The notes: generated by a model from the letters alone, not told the origin. DNA of 64,000 nt from Xiphophorus maculatus (GCF_002775205.1 NC_036454.1:7011882-7075881); one strand, 5' to 3'; positions 48,543-64,000 are shown, numbered from the stretch's first letter. Translations and numbers: made by a program.

Positions 48543-49731
48543 CTCTCCGGCTGTCTGAGCGGTGCGTCGAGGCGCACGGTCTACTTGGACTGACTAAAAC
48601 TTTTACACACTTGCAGCTTTATCTTACTTCAGTGGGCAGGACATTGCTGGTGTGTTCTGCTGCCTCCATGTGGAGCGTTTTAGCATTTTTCAAAAAGAAA
48701 TTAACAACTTACAGCTTAAAAATCAGTTCTTACATTTCATTGGCATATTAAAGATCCGCAAACATCCACCAAACAAGTGTTACTCTCTCAATCTGAACGC
48801 TTACTGTTTTATGTCAGTTAGGATTACCAAGATTATTTGGTTCTATTTTATGGAAAGCATTTCCTGCTACAGAAAGACACCCCGGCCCACATAATGCTGC
48901 CACTACTGTACTTTAAAGTTGGAATAGCGCAGGCGGGACACATGGGTTCCAGTTGTAGTGGGAACTGGGAAATTAAGTGTCGTGCGAAAATCTGTTCCCC
49001 TCTGTGTTGGGAGCGCGCACTACAGCCAGAGAGGAGGTTCCGACCATTTCTTGGTAAAACAACTCATAATCGCGGAAATGTTGTAGCTTTCAGTTTAATC
49101 GACAGCTGCGGTTAAAACAACAAAACTTTAAAATCAATAAACAAATAGGGGTGGTCTTGTATGAAGTACTTCTTACACAGTTTTGTGTTGTTTTTTAATC
49201 CCCAAGAGAATCAGTCTTTTTAAAATATCCCTCTATGATTCTGAGATGTTTGAGAACTTGGTTCTTCTCTTTTCAAAGGGGAAAACAAATGCTTTTAGAA
49301 ACATCAAAGAGGAACACAATATTTCAGCCTGAAGCTCACACATTGTAAGGTAATGTTTCCCATGGGACAAGAATTAACCAATCACGTTGAGATTTAGGTT
49401 GCTCAATCATACCATCACACACACAACTAACCTTGAGAATTTGAAAATATTTGATCTTTATTTACTAAAGTTATAGTGGCGGGTTATACCAAATTATTTC
49501 GGTAGTCTGAATTAATCGATTCTCCTTCCGTAACATGAGAACTAATTATTCTTTCAAAAACTCCTTAACTGTGTTTATTCCTCCTATCATAAACAGTAAA
49601 TCCTGTGGATTTGGAAACATTTGTTCTTTATTAGCCAAAGTTACATGGGGGGAACCAAGCATTTAATCTGTCCCAGCTGGTATTCATGGTGATTTTTTTC
49701 TTGATGTCACATAAGAAAGCAGCACAAGTGC

Positions 49732-49865
49732 TCAAGTCCAGTCTTTGAGAGCTACCATCCTGCAGCTTTCAGATGCATCTCTGCTCCAACACACCTGAAT
49801 CAAATGAATGGCTCGTTACCAGGCCTGTTCAGAGCTGATCCCTAATGATGCAGGACTGGACTTGA
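49732..49865. mobile_element. Short MITE with 12-bp perfect terminal inverted repeats
   Basis: TCAAGTCCAGTC at 49732-49743 and GACTGGACTTGA at 49854-49865 are exact inverse copies. The interior includes CTGCTCCAACACACCTGAAT, a motif of a repeat family widespread in fish and other vertebrates. There is no coding capacity. Confidence 0.7.
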
Positions 49866-50668
49866 TCACCTCTGTTTTAGGTATTTCTGGCATCTGCTGA
49901 TGTGCCTTCATTAAACTCACACATTGTGAAAACGACAAGCTTGCAAAGCTTGGGCATTCATAAATTGTTAAAAGACATTTATTATGGAATTTAACAGGAA
50001 TAATCTTGGCAGTCCAGACTTAAAACACTCTTTACTCTCATTTAATGTTAGATTTGTGTTTTTAATACACTACAGTTGAAAATCTATTTTCCACTATAGA
50101 CTCTGTGAGACATTAGGTTTCGGGGGGCTCCTTCTGACCTCTTTCTTGACCTTTACCTTGGGCTGGCTTTGCATATGTTCCCACAATAAAGTAATAAATG
50201 CATTATTTACTTTAGAGAAAGAAACAACAGAGAAACTTGAAACACTTTATTTTTTGTAGTTTTCACCAAGCTTAGACTCATTGCTATTTCAAGTCGTGGC
50301 CATCTTGGCATTCCATGACAGACATCCTGAGTCTTGGCATCGTACATATTTCACATGTAAATATACAGAATAAAAGGTAAATGTAGGAATGTGAAAGTCA
50401 AACTTTCATAAGTGCGTGATACTCTGTTAAATCATGAGTTAAATCTATCGTAATTATTTTTTTTTTCAGTTCTCTGGTGTGGCACTGGGTTTATATTCTG
50501 CAGACTGGTGCTGGATGCAGGAAAATGTGGGAACACAAGCATTCTCTGAATTTGGGCAGGAGGGACTTACAGCACCTGGATAAACATCCTGACTTTTCTA
50601 GTCCACTTAGCTGCTTACTTGAAGTTATTTTTTTTTTCCTTTTATTTTTGGGTTGTATTTTATTTTAT

Positions 50669-50674
50669 TTTATT
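50669..50674 (-). terminator. Putative fbxo21 polyadenylation signal
   Basis: TTTATT (AATAAA on the minus strand) is the first of several in a T-rich stretch (50641-50680), about 290 nt past the fbxo21 stop. Confidence 0.45.
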
Positions 50675-50959
50675 TTTAAAATCAAACTGAGCTTTTTTTG
50701 ACTGGATTAAAAATAAATGAATATGTGTTACATCATGTAGAAATAGCATTTGTATCCAGTGATCTGAACTTTGTTTTTACAGCAGATAAATGGTTGTATT
50801 TGAACAGGTCTCAAAGCAACAACAATAACCATCTTTCCTTCTTTAAAAAACAAAAAAAGAAAGTCCCAGTCTGAGTGCAATAAAGGAACAGATAGGATGA
50901 TTGTAAATTGAGTAAGAGGGGAACAGGTATTTGTCAACCCTGGTCAGCAGGACCACTTG

Positions 50960-53900
50960 CTACATCGACTTGAACTGGTGGCTCATTTGTTCAGAGGCAG
51001 AAGCCCCATTTCGGCTGACAGATCCAGGAGTCATTCTGTGGTAGAGCTCTTGCACTGTGCCCAGGGTTTCCCTCATGTCCTCAGGGTATCGTGTCTGCAG
51101 TTCTTCATTGGCAACGTAGTGGGTTTCGGCAAACTCTGAGAAGTAGCGGCCCACCTCCGGGTGCCCAATCTCAAGAGGGGCAGAGTGGGGCTCCAGGTTC
51201 TCTGCGGAATACCAATGAACACACGTCACTGCACTGCTACATTGGTTGAATACACAACTTAAGGGTGTTTTTAGTCAATACTGTTTCTATAAAAAGAGGA
51301 ACAAGCAACAGAGTTTTACGAAATCAAAAGAATGTTGTGGCTTTGAGAAACATAGCCTGTAGGAAATCCTGAAGTGTTGAAGATTGAACAGATAAGTTCA
51401 AACAATGAAAGTCATGCAGACACAAGCTGGGAGATTTCACACATGGGGAAGTAAGTTCAGCTCTGGCACAATCAAATATAAGCTTTGGAATAACATTTAT
51501 AGTTCTGTGTATAGAGGTGCAGATAATATTGTTGATGCCCTCTAGTACAGTTGTGATATCAGCATTTAAATATATTTGCCGCCATCAATTGCAGAAGCAC
51601 AGTATCACACTTTTAAAATACTCCTGTCTTTAAGTTGAGCAATTTATTCATAGGATAAAAACCATCTCCTCTTACTTTTTGCACATCCAACTCAACTTTC
51701 TAAAGATGTGCACAAAGTCCGAGGAGATTGTTTTTGATATTGCAGAAAGTAAAAACAAGCCAATACGCCCCAATAGGAAAAACAGTATCTTTTGTTCTAT
51801 TTTTAAATGCAGAGCAGCAGGTCAGGTTTGGGTGTGGCTCCTGCAGGTTATGTGAGCACAGCTGATTCTACTCATCATGATCACAGCACACATGCTGGGA
51901 AAAGAGCTACTGGGTAATTTGGCAGTGTGAGGGCTATCAGAGGTGTTAGTAAAGTTTTGCAGCCTATATATAGTATAATATATAGTATTGTTTTCATGTT
52001 AAAGTGTTTTATGGTTACCGGTACTCCTTTTTAATAATAGCATTACACCTACGTGATATGGTTTGGAAGTCTTGATTTTGATCCTTGTTTCTTGATTTTA
52101 AGATTTATCATGTGTTTTTGTTTATTTAAAAATAATTACATTTTCCTTTTACAAATTTGTGGGGTACAAGCTCCTACCTTGAGGGGCTCCCTAAGGGGAA
52201 TGGTCAGAGATCATTTTCTCTCTGTATGCTTTAACCTTGTGGAATATTACAGAACACAATAATCTCTGACCTTATCTAGATTTCAAGTACTTCTTGAGGA
52301 ATACTTCATTTTTAAAAAAATAATTTTGATATGCTGCACGCCTTTAACATTAAACCTACAGTCTGTGGTTCATCAGGAGAAGCCCCCTGCTGGTGGATGT
52401 GAGGCGTACCCTGAGCTGCGTAACGGCACGTCCCGTCTTGTACCAGCACGTTGTAGAACGGTTGGTTAGCTCCACTGGACAACTGGTGGACCCTCATGGT
52501 GTTGATCCACTCCTGGCTCATGGTGCATTTAGGATCCCAGCCGTAAATCACACAGTTATACCCCGACCTGGAAGAATTTCAGTAAACAGTGTTTTACAAT
52601 TTGAGGTAATTTGTCTTTTTGTCTGCGTTGTGTTTTATAGGAACTTACCGCTTGTGTTTCATAATAAGGCCGACTGAATACTGGACCTCCAGGTGTTCGG
52701 GAGCGCTGCGCCGCTTCACCTCAGGAGTGACAGGATGCTTCTTGTGCTGGATGTGCTCCAGTGTGTGCTGCACTAGGTAGCCCACAGCTCCATGCTGAGA
52801 AGGATCCAAAGCCTGGATATGCTGCAGGATGTCCAACACCTGGGAGCAAGGTGAAGGAAAATAAGTGAAGAGCAGCACAATGCTAAATATTAAAATACCA
52901 CACAATAGCAATATAGGAAAGTATAGGTGTTCTTGTCATTTTACTCCAGCTTAAGATATAAAACAGTTATTCAAAATTAGACCTAAAATAATAATGAAAA
53001 ATCTGGTTTGTATTTGAAAACATTTTTGCTCAAGTCTGACCTTTTCTGGCCAGATTCCAAGGTGGAAGTAGAGGCGCGCCTGCAGCAGCAAATACTGAAC
53101 GTTATCTGGATTGATGGTGAGGTAGAGATCCAGCGAATCCCTCAGCAGCTGGTAAGATTTCTCATTTCCTTCCCTGATGGAAAACACACACCGCAGATGA
53201 TGCAGCTTAAACTAAAAATGTATTTTGTAAAAAGCAGGCACAGGATGGGGTGTAACATTTTATTCAGTTTTAAGCGCTCCAAGACTGTACTTATACTATC
53301 ACTGACTTACAACAATAGACCCCGGCAGAAGACAGTAACAGGAGCTGAGAAGGTCATAAGTAATCAATCAATTGATTAGCATGGAATTGAAAGATTAAGA
53401 TGTCTGTATCTGCAAAATAATCTTGCATCAGACATCCTTCATCTAATAACGTGAATGGTTCTTCTTACCCTCTTTTGCCGATGTTGAGCAGGTTCCCCAC
53501 CATCCTGAGCAGCACCTCTGTGGTGCTAATGGCACTGTAGTAGTCTGCCGTCACCTGGTGGCCAATGAGGTACTCGCATTCCTTCGCCGTCAGCTGCTTG
53601 CCTTTCCCAAAGGCATCAATGTAGACAAAGTCATAGATATCCTCACTCCTGCGTATGGAATGTTCTGTTAACATTTATTTAATAGGCTCAGAAAATGTAC
53701 TGAGTTGTAGACTTATATTTAAGCATTTATTATAAAAAAAATCACTTGATAAAACAATTTAAATTTCTTGCAATATTTTAGAGTGAGAACAACAAGAAAA
53801 GCTCTGATTTCAATAAATATTAAGAAACGCTTTATGATGCAAATGTAAAAGACTTTGATATATTTTAAGTGTATCTGTTTCCAATAGTCAGGGGATCAGC

Positions 53901-56900
53901 AACAAATTAGCAGAAACGTCTTTGTAATAAATGTAAAACTGAGCAACAACGCCAAAAAATGCTGTCATAAAAGGTTCTTTTTTAGTATTCCCACCCCTAC
54001 AAAAAGTAGGAAATTCAAATATTAATGAATTAAAAAATAGTCAAGGCAGGACTGATTTTTAACTCAACTCTGTCATGTCCTTTGGTTGCAAAACCCTTGT
54101 TTCAATCTAACTAACTTTGACTTATAATCACACAGCCAAAAAACGGGCAAAAGTAGAATTCAGAAATGTGCAGTCATTTAGATAAAACATAGTTGTCCAT
54201 TAATAAGCTACAGATTAATTAAACTGCCACATAACAGAAATTACACCACTATATCTACAGATCGCATGATTGTATATTTTTTTTAAAAAAGTGGAAATCG
54301 AGAAAGACAAAACATGATCAGTGATTGCTCAATAATTTTAGGCTACTGTGGTAATCTGTGCAACTGAAAGGTTGAAATCAGTGTGTAAATAATAAAGATG
54401 TAAATATTCTAATTTCAAGCCATACCCTCTTGGTCTCTGGCACCAGCGCAACAGGAAGTGGTTGGGAAAGTTGACGGGCTCCAGCTGAACGCCCAGCTTC
54501 CGGGCGAGCGTCATGTAAAGGATAGAGAGGCTTATGGGTATACCTGTCCGCCGAAGTAGCACCTGGGTGAATAAGAAGTACGGTGAAAATATTTCAGAAC
54601 AACATATTAGAAAAAGTTGTCAGCTGGTGCCTACCTGATGGATGTAGGAGTTGAGCGGGTTGTAGTAGTCGCACTCGTTGCCTTTATACTGAAGCTGTTC
54701 ATACAAAACTGCGTTCAGGGCCCACAACACCTGCCTCTGGAGCTCAAAGTCCTCCGTCATACAGTCACCTTCACACAAGTTAGTTGTTTCAAACAGAGCT
54801 CAGCTATTCAGGCTTTTTATTTCTACTCGCAATATATTTTAAAACAAACAAACAAAAATGCAAAATACATGCAAAAGGCCCCAAACAAGAAGAGCGTTTG
54901 ATTTATTTTATTTATTTTTTACTATTTTTAATTTTTTTTTCTAAAACACCTACTGTTAGTGACCCGAAGGCTGGGATGAGAAGGGTTCTTGATTCTCAGC
55001 ATCTTCTTTGCTTTTTCTGCCACATCATCTATTTGTTGTGAAATGGACTCCAGTGTGACATCAGCCAATGGGTTGCAATACTGATCCACCAGCACAGCGC
55101 CTAGCAAAGCAAATACAACCCAAAAAAGACATGCATGAGGAAAACAAGCAATTTTAAATTAAGGCGAGGGAGGAGAATACCCTTTTTTCGCATCTTGTTT
55201 TGACTTGCTTTTCAAAATGTGATTAAAACTGAAAACAATACTTTCTAAGCTCTAAATAAATCCAGAATGAAGAAATTGTGTAACTGTATAACTATTACTG
55301 AAAAGATATTTTATGCATCTTCCACTTTTTGTTCATTCAGGGACTGACCCACAGCATCATAGGTTCTCCACTGTACCCAACAGCAGGCATGAGGTGCATT
55401 TCTACATATTAATCCCTTGTCTTAGACCGGACCAACTTGGAGATTTTATATCTTAAGCTAATCCTTGTCTCAGCTGTCCAATGTACTTCCTGTTAAAGTC
55501 GCTCTAAGCGTCATAAACCTCCACTCCTTTTGTGAAAGAGGCTAACTCTCTCACACAATAACAAAACCTTGAGGTTATGAAAAAGATGCATTTGTAATCA
55601 ATCTCTGGTGCTCTATGAAGTAGTTATAATAATTTCACTTTCAATTTAGAAATTGCTACAAAACAAAAACTGACTTGCTGATATGTTGCAACCTTCACAA
55701 TGAATGATATTAATAAGGTAATGGCCAGCACTGATGGTTACCTTCCAGAGCCGACTGCTGCTCTGCGGGCTGGGCTAAGAAGGTCTTCAGATTCCTCAGG
55801 ATGTTCTGCTGCCTCAGGAAGTAAAGGATTTTCTTTGCATAGTATTTTAGGGTCAAGCTTTTCCTGGAAGAGGGTGGAGAGACATGAACATTTGCATCAC
55901 AAATGAGTGATGCAACAAAGTTTTTCTAATCACAAAGAATTATCTGAATCAACATCCAAGCCCCAGCTGATGGGTCAAAATCGTCTGTTTGTGGAGTGTT
56001 TTGGTTTGACTTTGAGCACAGTGTTACTCTCACCTCTTGTCTGAGTTGAGTATGAAGAGGAGCTCGTCTTCACAGAAGTGCTCTGGCATCCCGAGTGACT
56101 CGATCTCTGCAAAGCTGTCTCCAAGCACCTGGCCAACGCATGGCTGAGTTACAAGAACTCTGGATTAGTTTGCAACCCAGCGGATTCACATTATTGCACA
56201 GACATGCGCCCACACACACTTATCCCTTCCAATTAGGCATGCAATTCTCAAGGTATGATGATATTTAGGAAAATTTCACAAGTTCACTGTAGCATGGTAA
56301 TTACTCTAAACTTAACTACAATTTACAGCATAGCTTATCTCCTTTTTTTAAATAGAAAAGTGAAAATGATTCCTACTGCAGGAAAATTTATCTCATAACA
56401 CTGACAATTAACCATAACCATGTTTCTGTATTATTTATTTTCATGGATACAATTAATAAAATAAACACCAGCTATGTGTAGATGTAGTTTTCATGTGCTT
56501 ATTGCACAACATAACTTTTTATAAATAATAGAAAGTAACTTAAATGTCCTCATAGGAAAAAATATAGCCTTTCTGATCATTTTCAATAAAAATCTATTTC
56601 AGGAGTTAAGTAAACATATAGGCCTTTAAGTGGCTAACCCCCCTGAAGATATAATTAATACTTGATAGAAACATTCAGGTTCATCGTGATTTGAAAGATT
56701 TACATTTTTATCGTACAAAAAATGTCGGTATATGATATTTTAACTTTTTGGACTTTTAATGGATTTTTTGTCATTGGGGAGAAATAAATTAGGACGTTAA
56801 AATACCTCTAAGGTTGTAAAAAAAAAAAGACGGGTATGTTCAGCTGCAGGTAGGGGAGGTGACACACTGTGCAATTCTATGCAGATGGAGAAATTTCAGT

Positions 56901-57922
56901 AGTTGATTTTAAGCCCTAAGAACAGACTTCTTTTTAGTAGTATCGAAACTTTTTAAGACCTTGGCATATGAGTAACCGGTTCATGCCTCTATCCAGGTTA
57001 AAGCAGCATTACTGATTCTACATTATGTCAAATCTTTTCTTGCATAATATTACTTAATAAGAAGGTGATTACTTACAACTTCTGTGAAGAATCGCTTTGA
57101 AATGGATTCCACTGTCCTTCGTATCTGTATTCCAACTCTATGCCGGGTTATGTATTCCCTAAGCCAGTCACAGCTCTCATTTTGACGATAGAACCTCTGC
57201 AGTCTTGGCCATCTGTCGGTGTAAGGAGTAAATTTGTAATTTCACAATGACTTAGTTTTTTTTTTTTGGAGGAGGTTAAATCAGGCTCTAAAACCTTCAA
57301 TCATCCTGCTGCAGTAGATGCAGTTCAGAAAGAACTGATACTGTCAGACTAGTTGAAGGACTACATATAGGATTCAAGGTCAAACAAATTCATTTTAAGG
57401 GATTCTGCAAAAAGCAGGATGTACGTTTTACCAATGATAAATTTTAAAACCCATTTTCCTTACGAAGTTCATAGATGTCCACGGTCATATTGCTTAGCAC
57501 CGGTGAGATAAGGACAAATTTGGTGCATCAGCAGAATGACAGCTTCCTGTGAGTTCGCAGTAAACGAGCCAACCTTCAAAGCGAAAAGGAGGGTTTCATG
57601 ACCCTAAAGTTCTGGATAATATTAGGATTGTTTTCTGAAGATAAAGACGAAATGTTACAAGAATCTGCATAAAGAGAAGCTAAAAATATTTGCAGCACCT
57701 GATTTTGTATTGGTGTTCCCAGACCTTTCCCCTTCCATGGCAGACATCGTGCAGCCGTTTGCAGCAGCATGACACGTTACAAACGTCGACATGTTTGAGG
57801 ACAGGGAAACACAGAATATGCTCAAGCAACTCGGTCGGCAGGTCGGTCAGTTTTTTGGATTGGGACTCGTTAACGATCCCGTTCAAACTGAGCTGCTCCG
57901 CTCTGGCTACAGACGTCGCCAT
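50960..57922 (-). CDS. fbxo21: F-box only protein 21, 12 exons, 632 aa
   Basis: Exons in transcript order: 57922-57699, 57212-57077, 56128-56034, 55863-55742, 55100-54954, 54768-54635, 54562-54426, 53648-53469, 53173-53041, 52839-52649, 52567-52410, 51201-50960 (stop TAG). They total 1,899 nt; human FBXO21 is 628 aa. Residues about 25-70 are the F-box (LTDLPTELLEHILCF). Residues about 240-400 are a SirB1-type domain (RRTGIPISLSILYMTLARKL, NFPNHFLLRW, YIDAFGKGKQL). TPR-like helices follow (SYQLLRDSLDLYL, LYFHLGIWPEK). Residues about 488-575 are a YccV/HspQ-like domain (YSVGLIMKHK, YNCVIYGWDPKC, QPFYNVLVQDGTCRYAAQ). Family role: substrate receptor of an SCF ubiquitin ligase; EID1 is a reported target, and a role with ASK1 in antiviral signalling has been described. 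Start context AAAATGG is strong. The exon 5 donor was set by phase: using the GT 4 nt further on gives a stop. Confidence 0.94.
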
Positions 57923-59046
57923 TTTTACTGTTTACCCCGATTACCTCATTGCTGTAGCCCCGCCTCCTTATGGCGCAGGGGGCCTGGCTAAGGGTGGGGC
58001 ATGTTGCATGTACTGCATTGTGATTGGCAGATCGGTCCGAAAGGAAAGGGCGAGGGAAAAGATGCTGCCTTCAAAGTCCTCTTGAAATATATACATATTT
58101 CTATGGATTTGTGGGCATAATTTCAAACTGAAGAGTGGACATATTGCACAATTAACTTATTTTGAAATAATATGTGTACGTGTAACTTTATTTCAAGAAA
58201 AACAACTGTTTTTAACGTTTTTTACAGAACATGACAAAATGAAAGAGGAAATCTTCCTGTTACCTTATTATAGCTACACAACTATGACTACCAGATTTAC
58301 TTTACTCAAATACATAACAGAAAAAAAATAATTCTAGCTATGGTATTTCAGTAGCAGAATAATATCATAATTCAGTGCCCAGCATCCCAAAATTACTTCT
58401 AATGTTTTTTCCAGTAAGTACTACTTTATAGACGGTACGCGAATGCACCACTGCATTTTAAAGACATCGCTAACAGGTTGTTAGCCGCAGTTAGCTGTTG
58501 TTTTCGTTCCAAGTTTTTTTTACAGAAAAGTATTGGATAAAATAATTTCATGAATTTACATGGTTTTAGAGAAAATTTTATACGGGAAGCTGTATTTGGA
58601 CGTGTCGATTTAAAAACGACGTTAACTTTACTTAGCTAACTTCTTTTATATAGTTATCTTTTAACCAGCTATCGTTAGCAGCCAGCCTTACTATGCCGTA
58701 GTTATCTGTTTTTGTTAAACTTTATCTGTGGACCTTTTTGTATTAATCGGAGATATGAATATTACATACAGAGGAGTCTGATAAATCAGTAACATGTCGC
58801 CGAAAGACAAATAATTCTTGATTAGTATTGTTTGCAAATATTGTTAGTATCAGCTGAAAACTCACATGAATGTTGTGTTTACCTGTGGATAACTAACCGC
58901 TAACTACATTATCGTGTTTCCGAACCATAAGATGAACTAATTTAGAGAGGAATGTCTTAATAGGGCTTTTTTTTTTAGTTTATAAGGAATGTCTAAAGTA
59001 TCATTGGTGTATTGAATAGAATAGGAGCGTTTATTTACGAGTCGCC
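57923..59046. promoter_or_regulatory. Divergent fbxo21/nf2 intergenic region
   Basis: 1.1 kb separates two start codons that point apart, so it must hold both promoters and 5' UTRs, unless nf2 has a more distant first exon. The fbxo21 side is GC-richer, with CGCCTCC and a CCAAT box; the nf2 side is AT-rich. Confidence 0.5.
58023..58027 (-). promoter_or_regulatory. CCAAT box upstream of fbxo21
   Basis: ATTGG on the plus strand (within GATTGGC) reads CCAAT on the minus strand, about 100 bp upstream of the fbxo21 ATG and in the correct orientation. This is a typical NF-Y position. Confidence 0.45.
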
Positions 59047-60657
<1,611 letters not shown>

Positions 60658-63600
60658 GTAAGCCAATTGTCAATTTTAGTTTTTCATATCCTATTCTATT
60701 CTGCTTATACAATTTTAACTAAAATAACAATTTAGTGAGTTTTTTTAATTTAGTTAGTTTTAGGAATTCTTACAGTTAGACATAAAAGCAGGAGTTGGTA
60801 TACAGCTAAGTAGAGATTTGAAGCAACAGATGTTACCAGCTAATCTAACTCAAGATTATTTAATCGCCGTTTGGACAGTGGACACATTTTTAAATTGTTT
60901 TTGGTGCTCCCACAAAGTCTGGAAAATAGGAAACAGAATCTGATCATTTTTCAAGTCTGTAAAAATGAGTATGCAAACTCTATGTTTGTTAAAGTTTTAT
61001 AGAACGTGACAGTTAATAAACCCAACTAGATGAAGGTTATGTACTTAAATGCCCAAAATATCATAAAAATGTCAGAAAGATCTAGAAAATGAGTCTGCAA
61101 AAGTTCAGAATTTTAAAACGTAAAAACCTGGAGAAATATATATTTTTTCTTCTAAAAAGGTGCTTTAAGGTGAAGCATTCATGGAAGCAGGCACAACCAG
61201 CAAGGAAAATAAAATCTATCCTTTTAAACAAGTGTGACACTTAAGGAAGAGAACTCGCAGTCTCTTGAGGTGAAATAAACTCTATGTCTTTAAGATGATT
61301 TAGTTCATTTTTAACTGAAGTTCTTTTTGTGCATCTGTAGCTTCCATCTATTGTGTCCCAATGCCTACAGGGGGCACACGCCTACAGTCTTTTCTGAAAG
61401 ATGTTAATCAGGACCCTCTGTAATGCACCTTTTCCATCGTCCTACTCTGATCATGTGCAGCCATGTGAAATCAGGGGGCAGCACTTTACATTCAGTAATA
61501 CTTCCCTGGGGCATTCCTACAGAGCTTGCTCTATCACTCTTTTAGCCAGAGATGAGATTTGGTGTTTTGCTATAATCATCCAGTGCTACCTGTTAGTCAT
61601 TTACCAATTAGGCTTTAAAGTAAAGCTAAGTCATAAATCGATTAATTGATTTATCAACTAATTGATTAATTGATTGTTTTTTATTATTTTTGTTTTTGGA
61701 AAATCAGAATTTTTTCATCAATGGACTCCTTTGGTTTTCATAATTCAGAGGCCCACCCTGTTGTTTGACCAGGGTATGTTTTATGTTTGTTTTACATGTA
61801 TGTTTTACAGCTTCTTTTTATTTTGACTTTGAATATAGGTCAAATCTACAATGAAATAGGTCAGACGAAGATAATTTATTTGTAAGAAAATGAAGCCATA
61901 ATGTTACAAAAATAGTCACAATATGAAAAGGAAGTAATATGGCAATAAAGTTGAAATGATACAAGAATAAAGTTGTAATATAAGGAGAATGAAGTAGAAA
62001 TTTTTTGAGAATTCCCAACACATAAATTACCAAAAATTTGTAATCCAAGCCCGATTAAGATGACATGTTTTCTTGTAATTTTAAAATGTTATTCTGGCAA
62101 AATTACGTCTATATTCTGCTAACTTTGTGACTATATCCACATAATTAAACAAAACCTCTTATAGCATGGCCCCAACAATATGTCGTACATCTCACAAAAG
62201 GGATGATTGAAATAAAAATCACTTTTCTTTTTAGAAAAGAAACTGAGAAAAAAATTTTGCAGAGTTGGATCTGGTATGAAAAAAATCTGACATTTTATTT
62301 GAATCCATATTGCCCAAAAATTCTTCGGACTCTGTTATTGACATAATCCTAATGTAACCTTAGAAATTGTCAGTTGTTTATTTATGTAGCAAACTATGTT
62401 GCACTTCTATTCTTTGGCATATACTTTCAATGTTTATCTATACTCTTACTTTATTTATATCCGCTTGAGTTAATTTATCGAGAAAAGCCTAACAGCCCGA
62501 TTACTCAGTTAAGGCAACACACAGCCACGAGTAAGAAGAATATAAATGCATAGTGCATCACACTGCCTGCCTGCTTATTTCTTTGCTCTCATTAATTCCA
62601 ATAATGTCAGGAGGCGGCCCCCGTTCAGATAATGTCACAGGCGTGACAGCTGGATTAGTGCTTATCAGAAATGATCACTGATCCAGATACGTACACACTC
62701 AAGCTCACACCCCGCAAATTCAAGCACTTACAACACCAACAGACACATGCACATCTCCGTCACAACAGGCTGGGATGATAACGTGCTCTCATTTGTAAAG
62801 GGAATGGCATCCTCAGCTCTTAGTGCTGGTTATGATTAAGGCTGTCACCTTTTGCTCCGCACCTTTGTTACTTCAAAACAAGAAAAGACAGCTTGACTGA
62901 CTCTGTAAATGACGAGGTCTGAAGCATGAAATTGCCCACTTATATAACCGCTGCTACAGCATGTTTGCCCCATCTAACCTGAAAATCTGCTTTTGTGATG
63001 TATATGTGGTTATGCAACTTAGGTTTGTAAATCAATTAGTTTGAGTGATGATGGAGTTTAAGAATGAAATGCCTGGTGGGAAGCTCTGCTTTCATCTTGG
63101 TCGGAGTGAATTCAAGCCTGTTAAAAACAATGTTATTACTGTGAGCCCTGAGAGTTTAAGCAGCACTTTAAACTTGGATGAGTCTTTTCTTGTTATATGA
63201 AGTGAAGATTTAATTTAACTTTTTTGTATTTTAGAATAAAAGAAAGAACTCAGCATCAGCTGCTGTACAGATGTAGAAAGAACACACAGCTCTACTGATT
63301 AGAAAGCTGATCTCCCTGAATCAAGCTGATTTTGCCGTTAGTATTGTAAACAAGTGGAAAAAAGACATCAGTTTGAATTGTTTTATTCATTTAAGTAAGG
63401 ACAAAAACATTTTGGACTTTGCTTAATCCTTCATTTAGGGCTCTATCCATGTTCTTTAGAGACAAAAAAGCTTTCATAGAGTCCCATCGGATTACTGTAT
63501 ATCATACTGCATAACAATTTTCACCAATGTTTTTAAAAATGACTTTATACATTTTTACTCCCTTAACTGCATAATTTTGATTAAAGCTGATTTTCTTTAT

Positions 63601-64000
63601 GTTCCTATTTGTTCGTTACTTATTCATATTGGATTTTTTTTTAACATGGAGTATTTGTCTAAGCCTTGGAGCATCAACAATTTACACTAAAATCTATTAT
63701 CATCCATCTTTTCTCCAAATCTCTCCTAATCTATATCTGGGTTGGATATACTTCAGCATATCCAACCCAGAAGCAGATGTTTTATGGTCTCCATAGAATC
63801 TCTGAATTTAATCTCTGTAGATCCAGCTTGATGTAACTTTTTCACTTGTTTAAGCACTAAGCTATCACAACTTTGATCAACATGTGAAAGGATCAGGGGA
63901 AAAAACCTTACTGTTTATATATGACACTGAAACTACAACACTTAAGCACATATTTGATCTCCTTTCTGGATAGACAAATCTTTTTTTTTCCCACAAACCA
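60658..64000 (+). other. nf2 intron 3 (incomplete)
   Basis: No merlin exon 4 or other gene is visible in the last 3.3 kb. The block about 62500-63150 is less AT-rich and low in simple repeats, like conserved non-coding DNA, but this is only an impression. Short open frames here have no support. Confidence 0.6.

Larger units (their letters stand above)
48543..50959. other. Intergenic region between tesc (5' end) and fbxo21 (3' end)
   Basis: 2.4 kb. The part just above 48542 should contain the tesc promoter and 5' UTR; no TATA box stands out. A 134-bp element with 12-bp terminal inverted repeats lies at 49732-49865, and the fbxo21 3' UTR enters from the right. No gene was recognised. Confidence 0.6.

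Noticed and set aside
54950-54953. fbxo21 exon 5 ending at the downstream GT
   Set aside because: Using it puts a TGA in frame at the junction with exon 6; the donor 4 nt earlier keeps the frame.
60658-64000. Search for merlin exon 4
   Set aside because: No frame matching the next FERM segment with splice sites was found, so it is assumed to lie beyond the right edge.

Overview
This window is eukaryotic. It is AT-rich, has long introns with GT/AG borders, and carries the repeat mix of a ray-finned fish: Tc1-like elements (one of the Sleeping Beauty type), hAT, piggyBac and an RTE-like LINE. It reads as a teleost nuclear chromosome. I cannot name the species. No prokaryotic, viral or CRISPR feature was seen. 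Exons were assembled by hand from splice signals, reading phase and remembered vertebrate homologues; no alignment was run.

Layout. (1) 138-11605, +: the 3' part of rnft2, a multi-pass membrane RING protein. (2) 13257-13550, -: a one-exon BH3-only gene matching hrk (harakiri), tail-to-tail with rnft2 and head-to-head with the next gene. (3) 14161-39024, +: fbxw8, 11 coding exons, 651 codons. Its introns hold most of the mobile DNA: a Tc1 remnant, a 1,213-bp hAT element with perfect 8-bp target duplication, a 386-bp piggyBac MITE and a 3.35-kb RTE-like LINE in antisense. (4) 39893-48542, -: tesc (tescalcin), 8 exons, 217 codons, tail-to-tail with fbxw8. (5) 50960-57922, -: fbxo21, 12 exons, 632 codons. 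(6) 59047 to beyond the right edge, +: the first three coding exons of a merlin (nf2) gene, head-to-head with fbxo21.

Genes 1 to 5 keep the order I recall for human 12q24.22 (RNFT2, HRK, FBXW8, TESC, FBXO21). In human, NF2 is on 22q12, so the fbxo21/nf2 junction marks a different arrangement. Three products belong to ubiquitin ligase systems (rnft2, fbxw8, fbxo21). hrk is a pro-apoptotic BH3 protein, tesc a calcium-binding EF-hand protein, and nf2 a FERM-domain growth suppressor.

The most useful points are the small hrk gene, easily missed between larger genes; the compact hrk/fbxw8 divergent promoter with a CRE-like site and a perfect hairpin; the nearly intact but broken LINE; several mobile elements with exact ends; and a G-quadruplex-like tract beside a tesc splice acceptor. 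I found no convincing new biological system.
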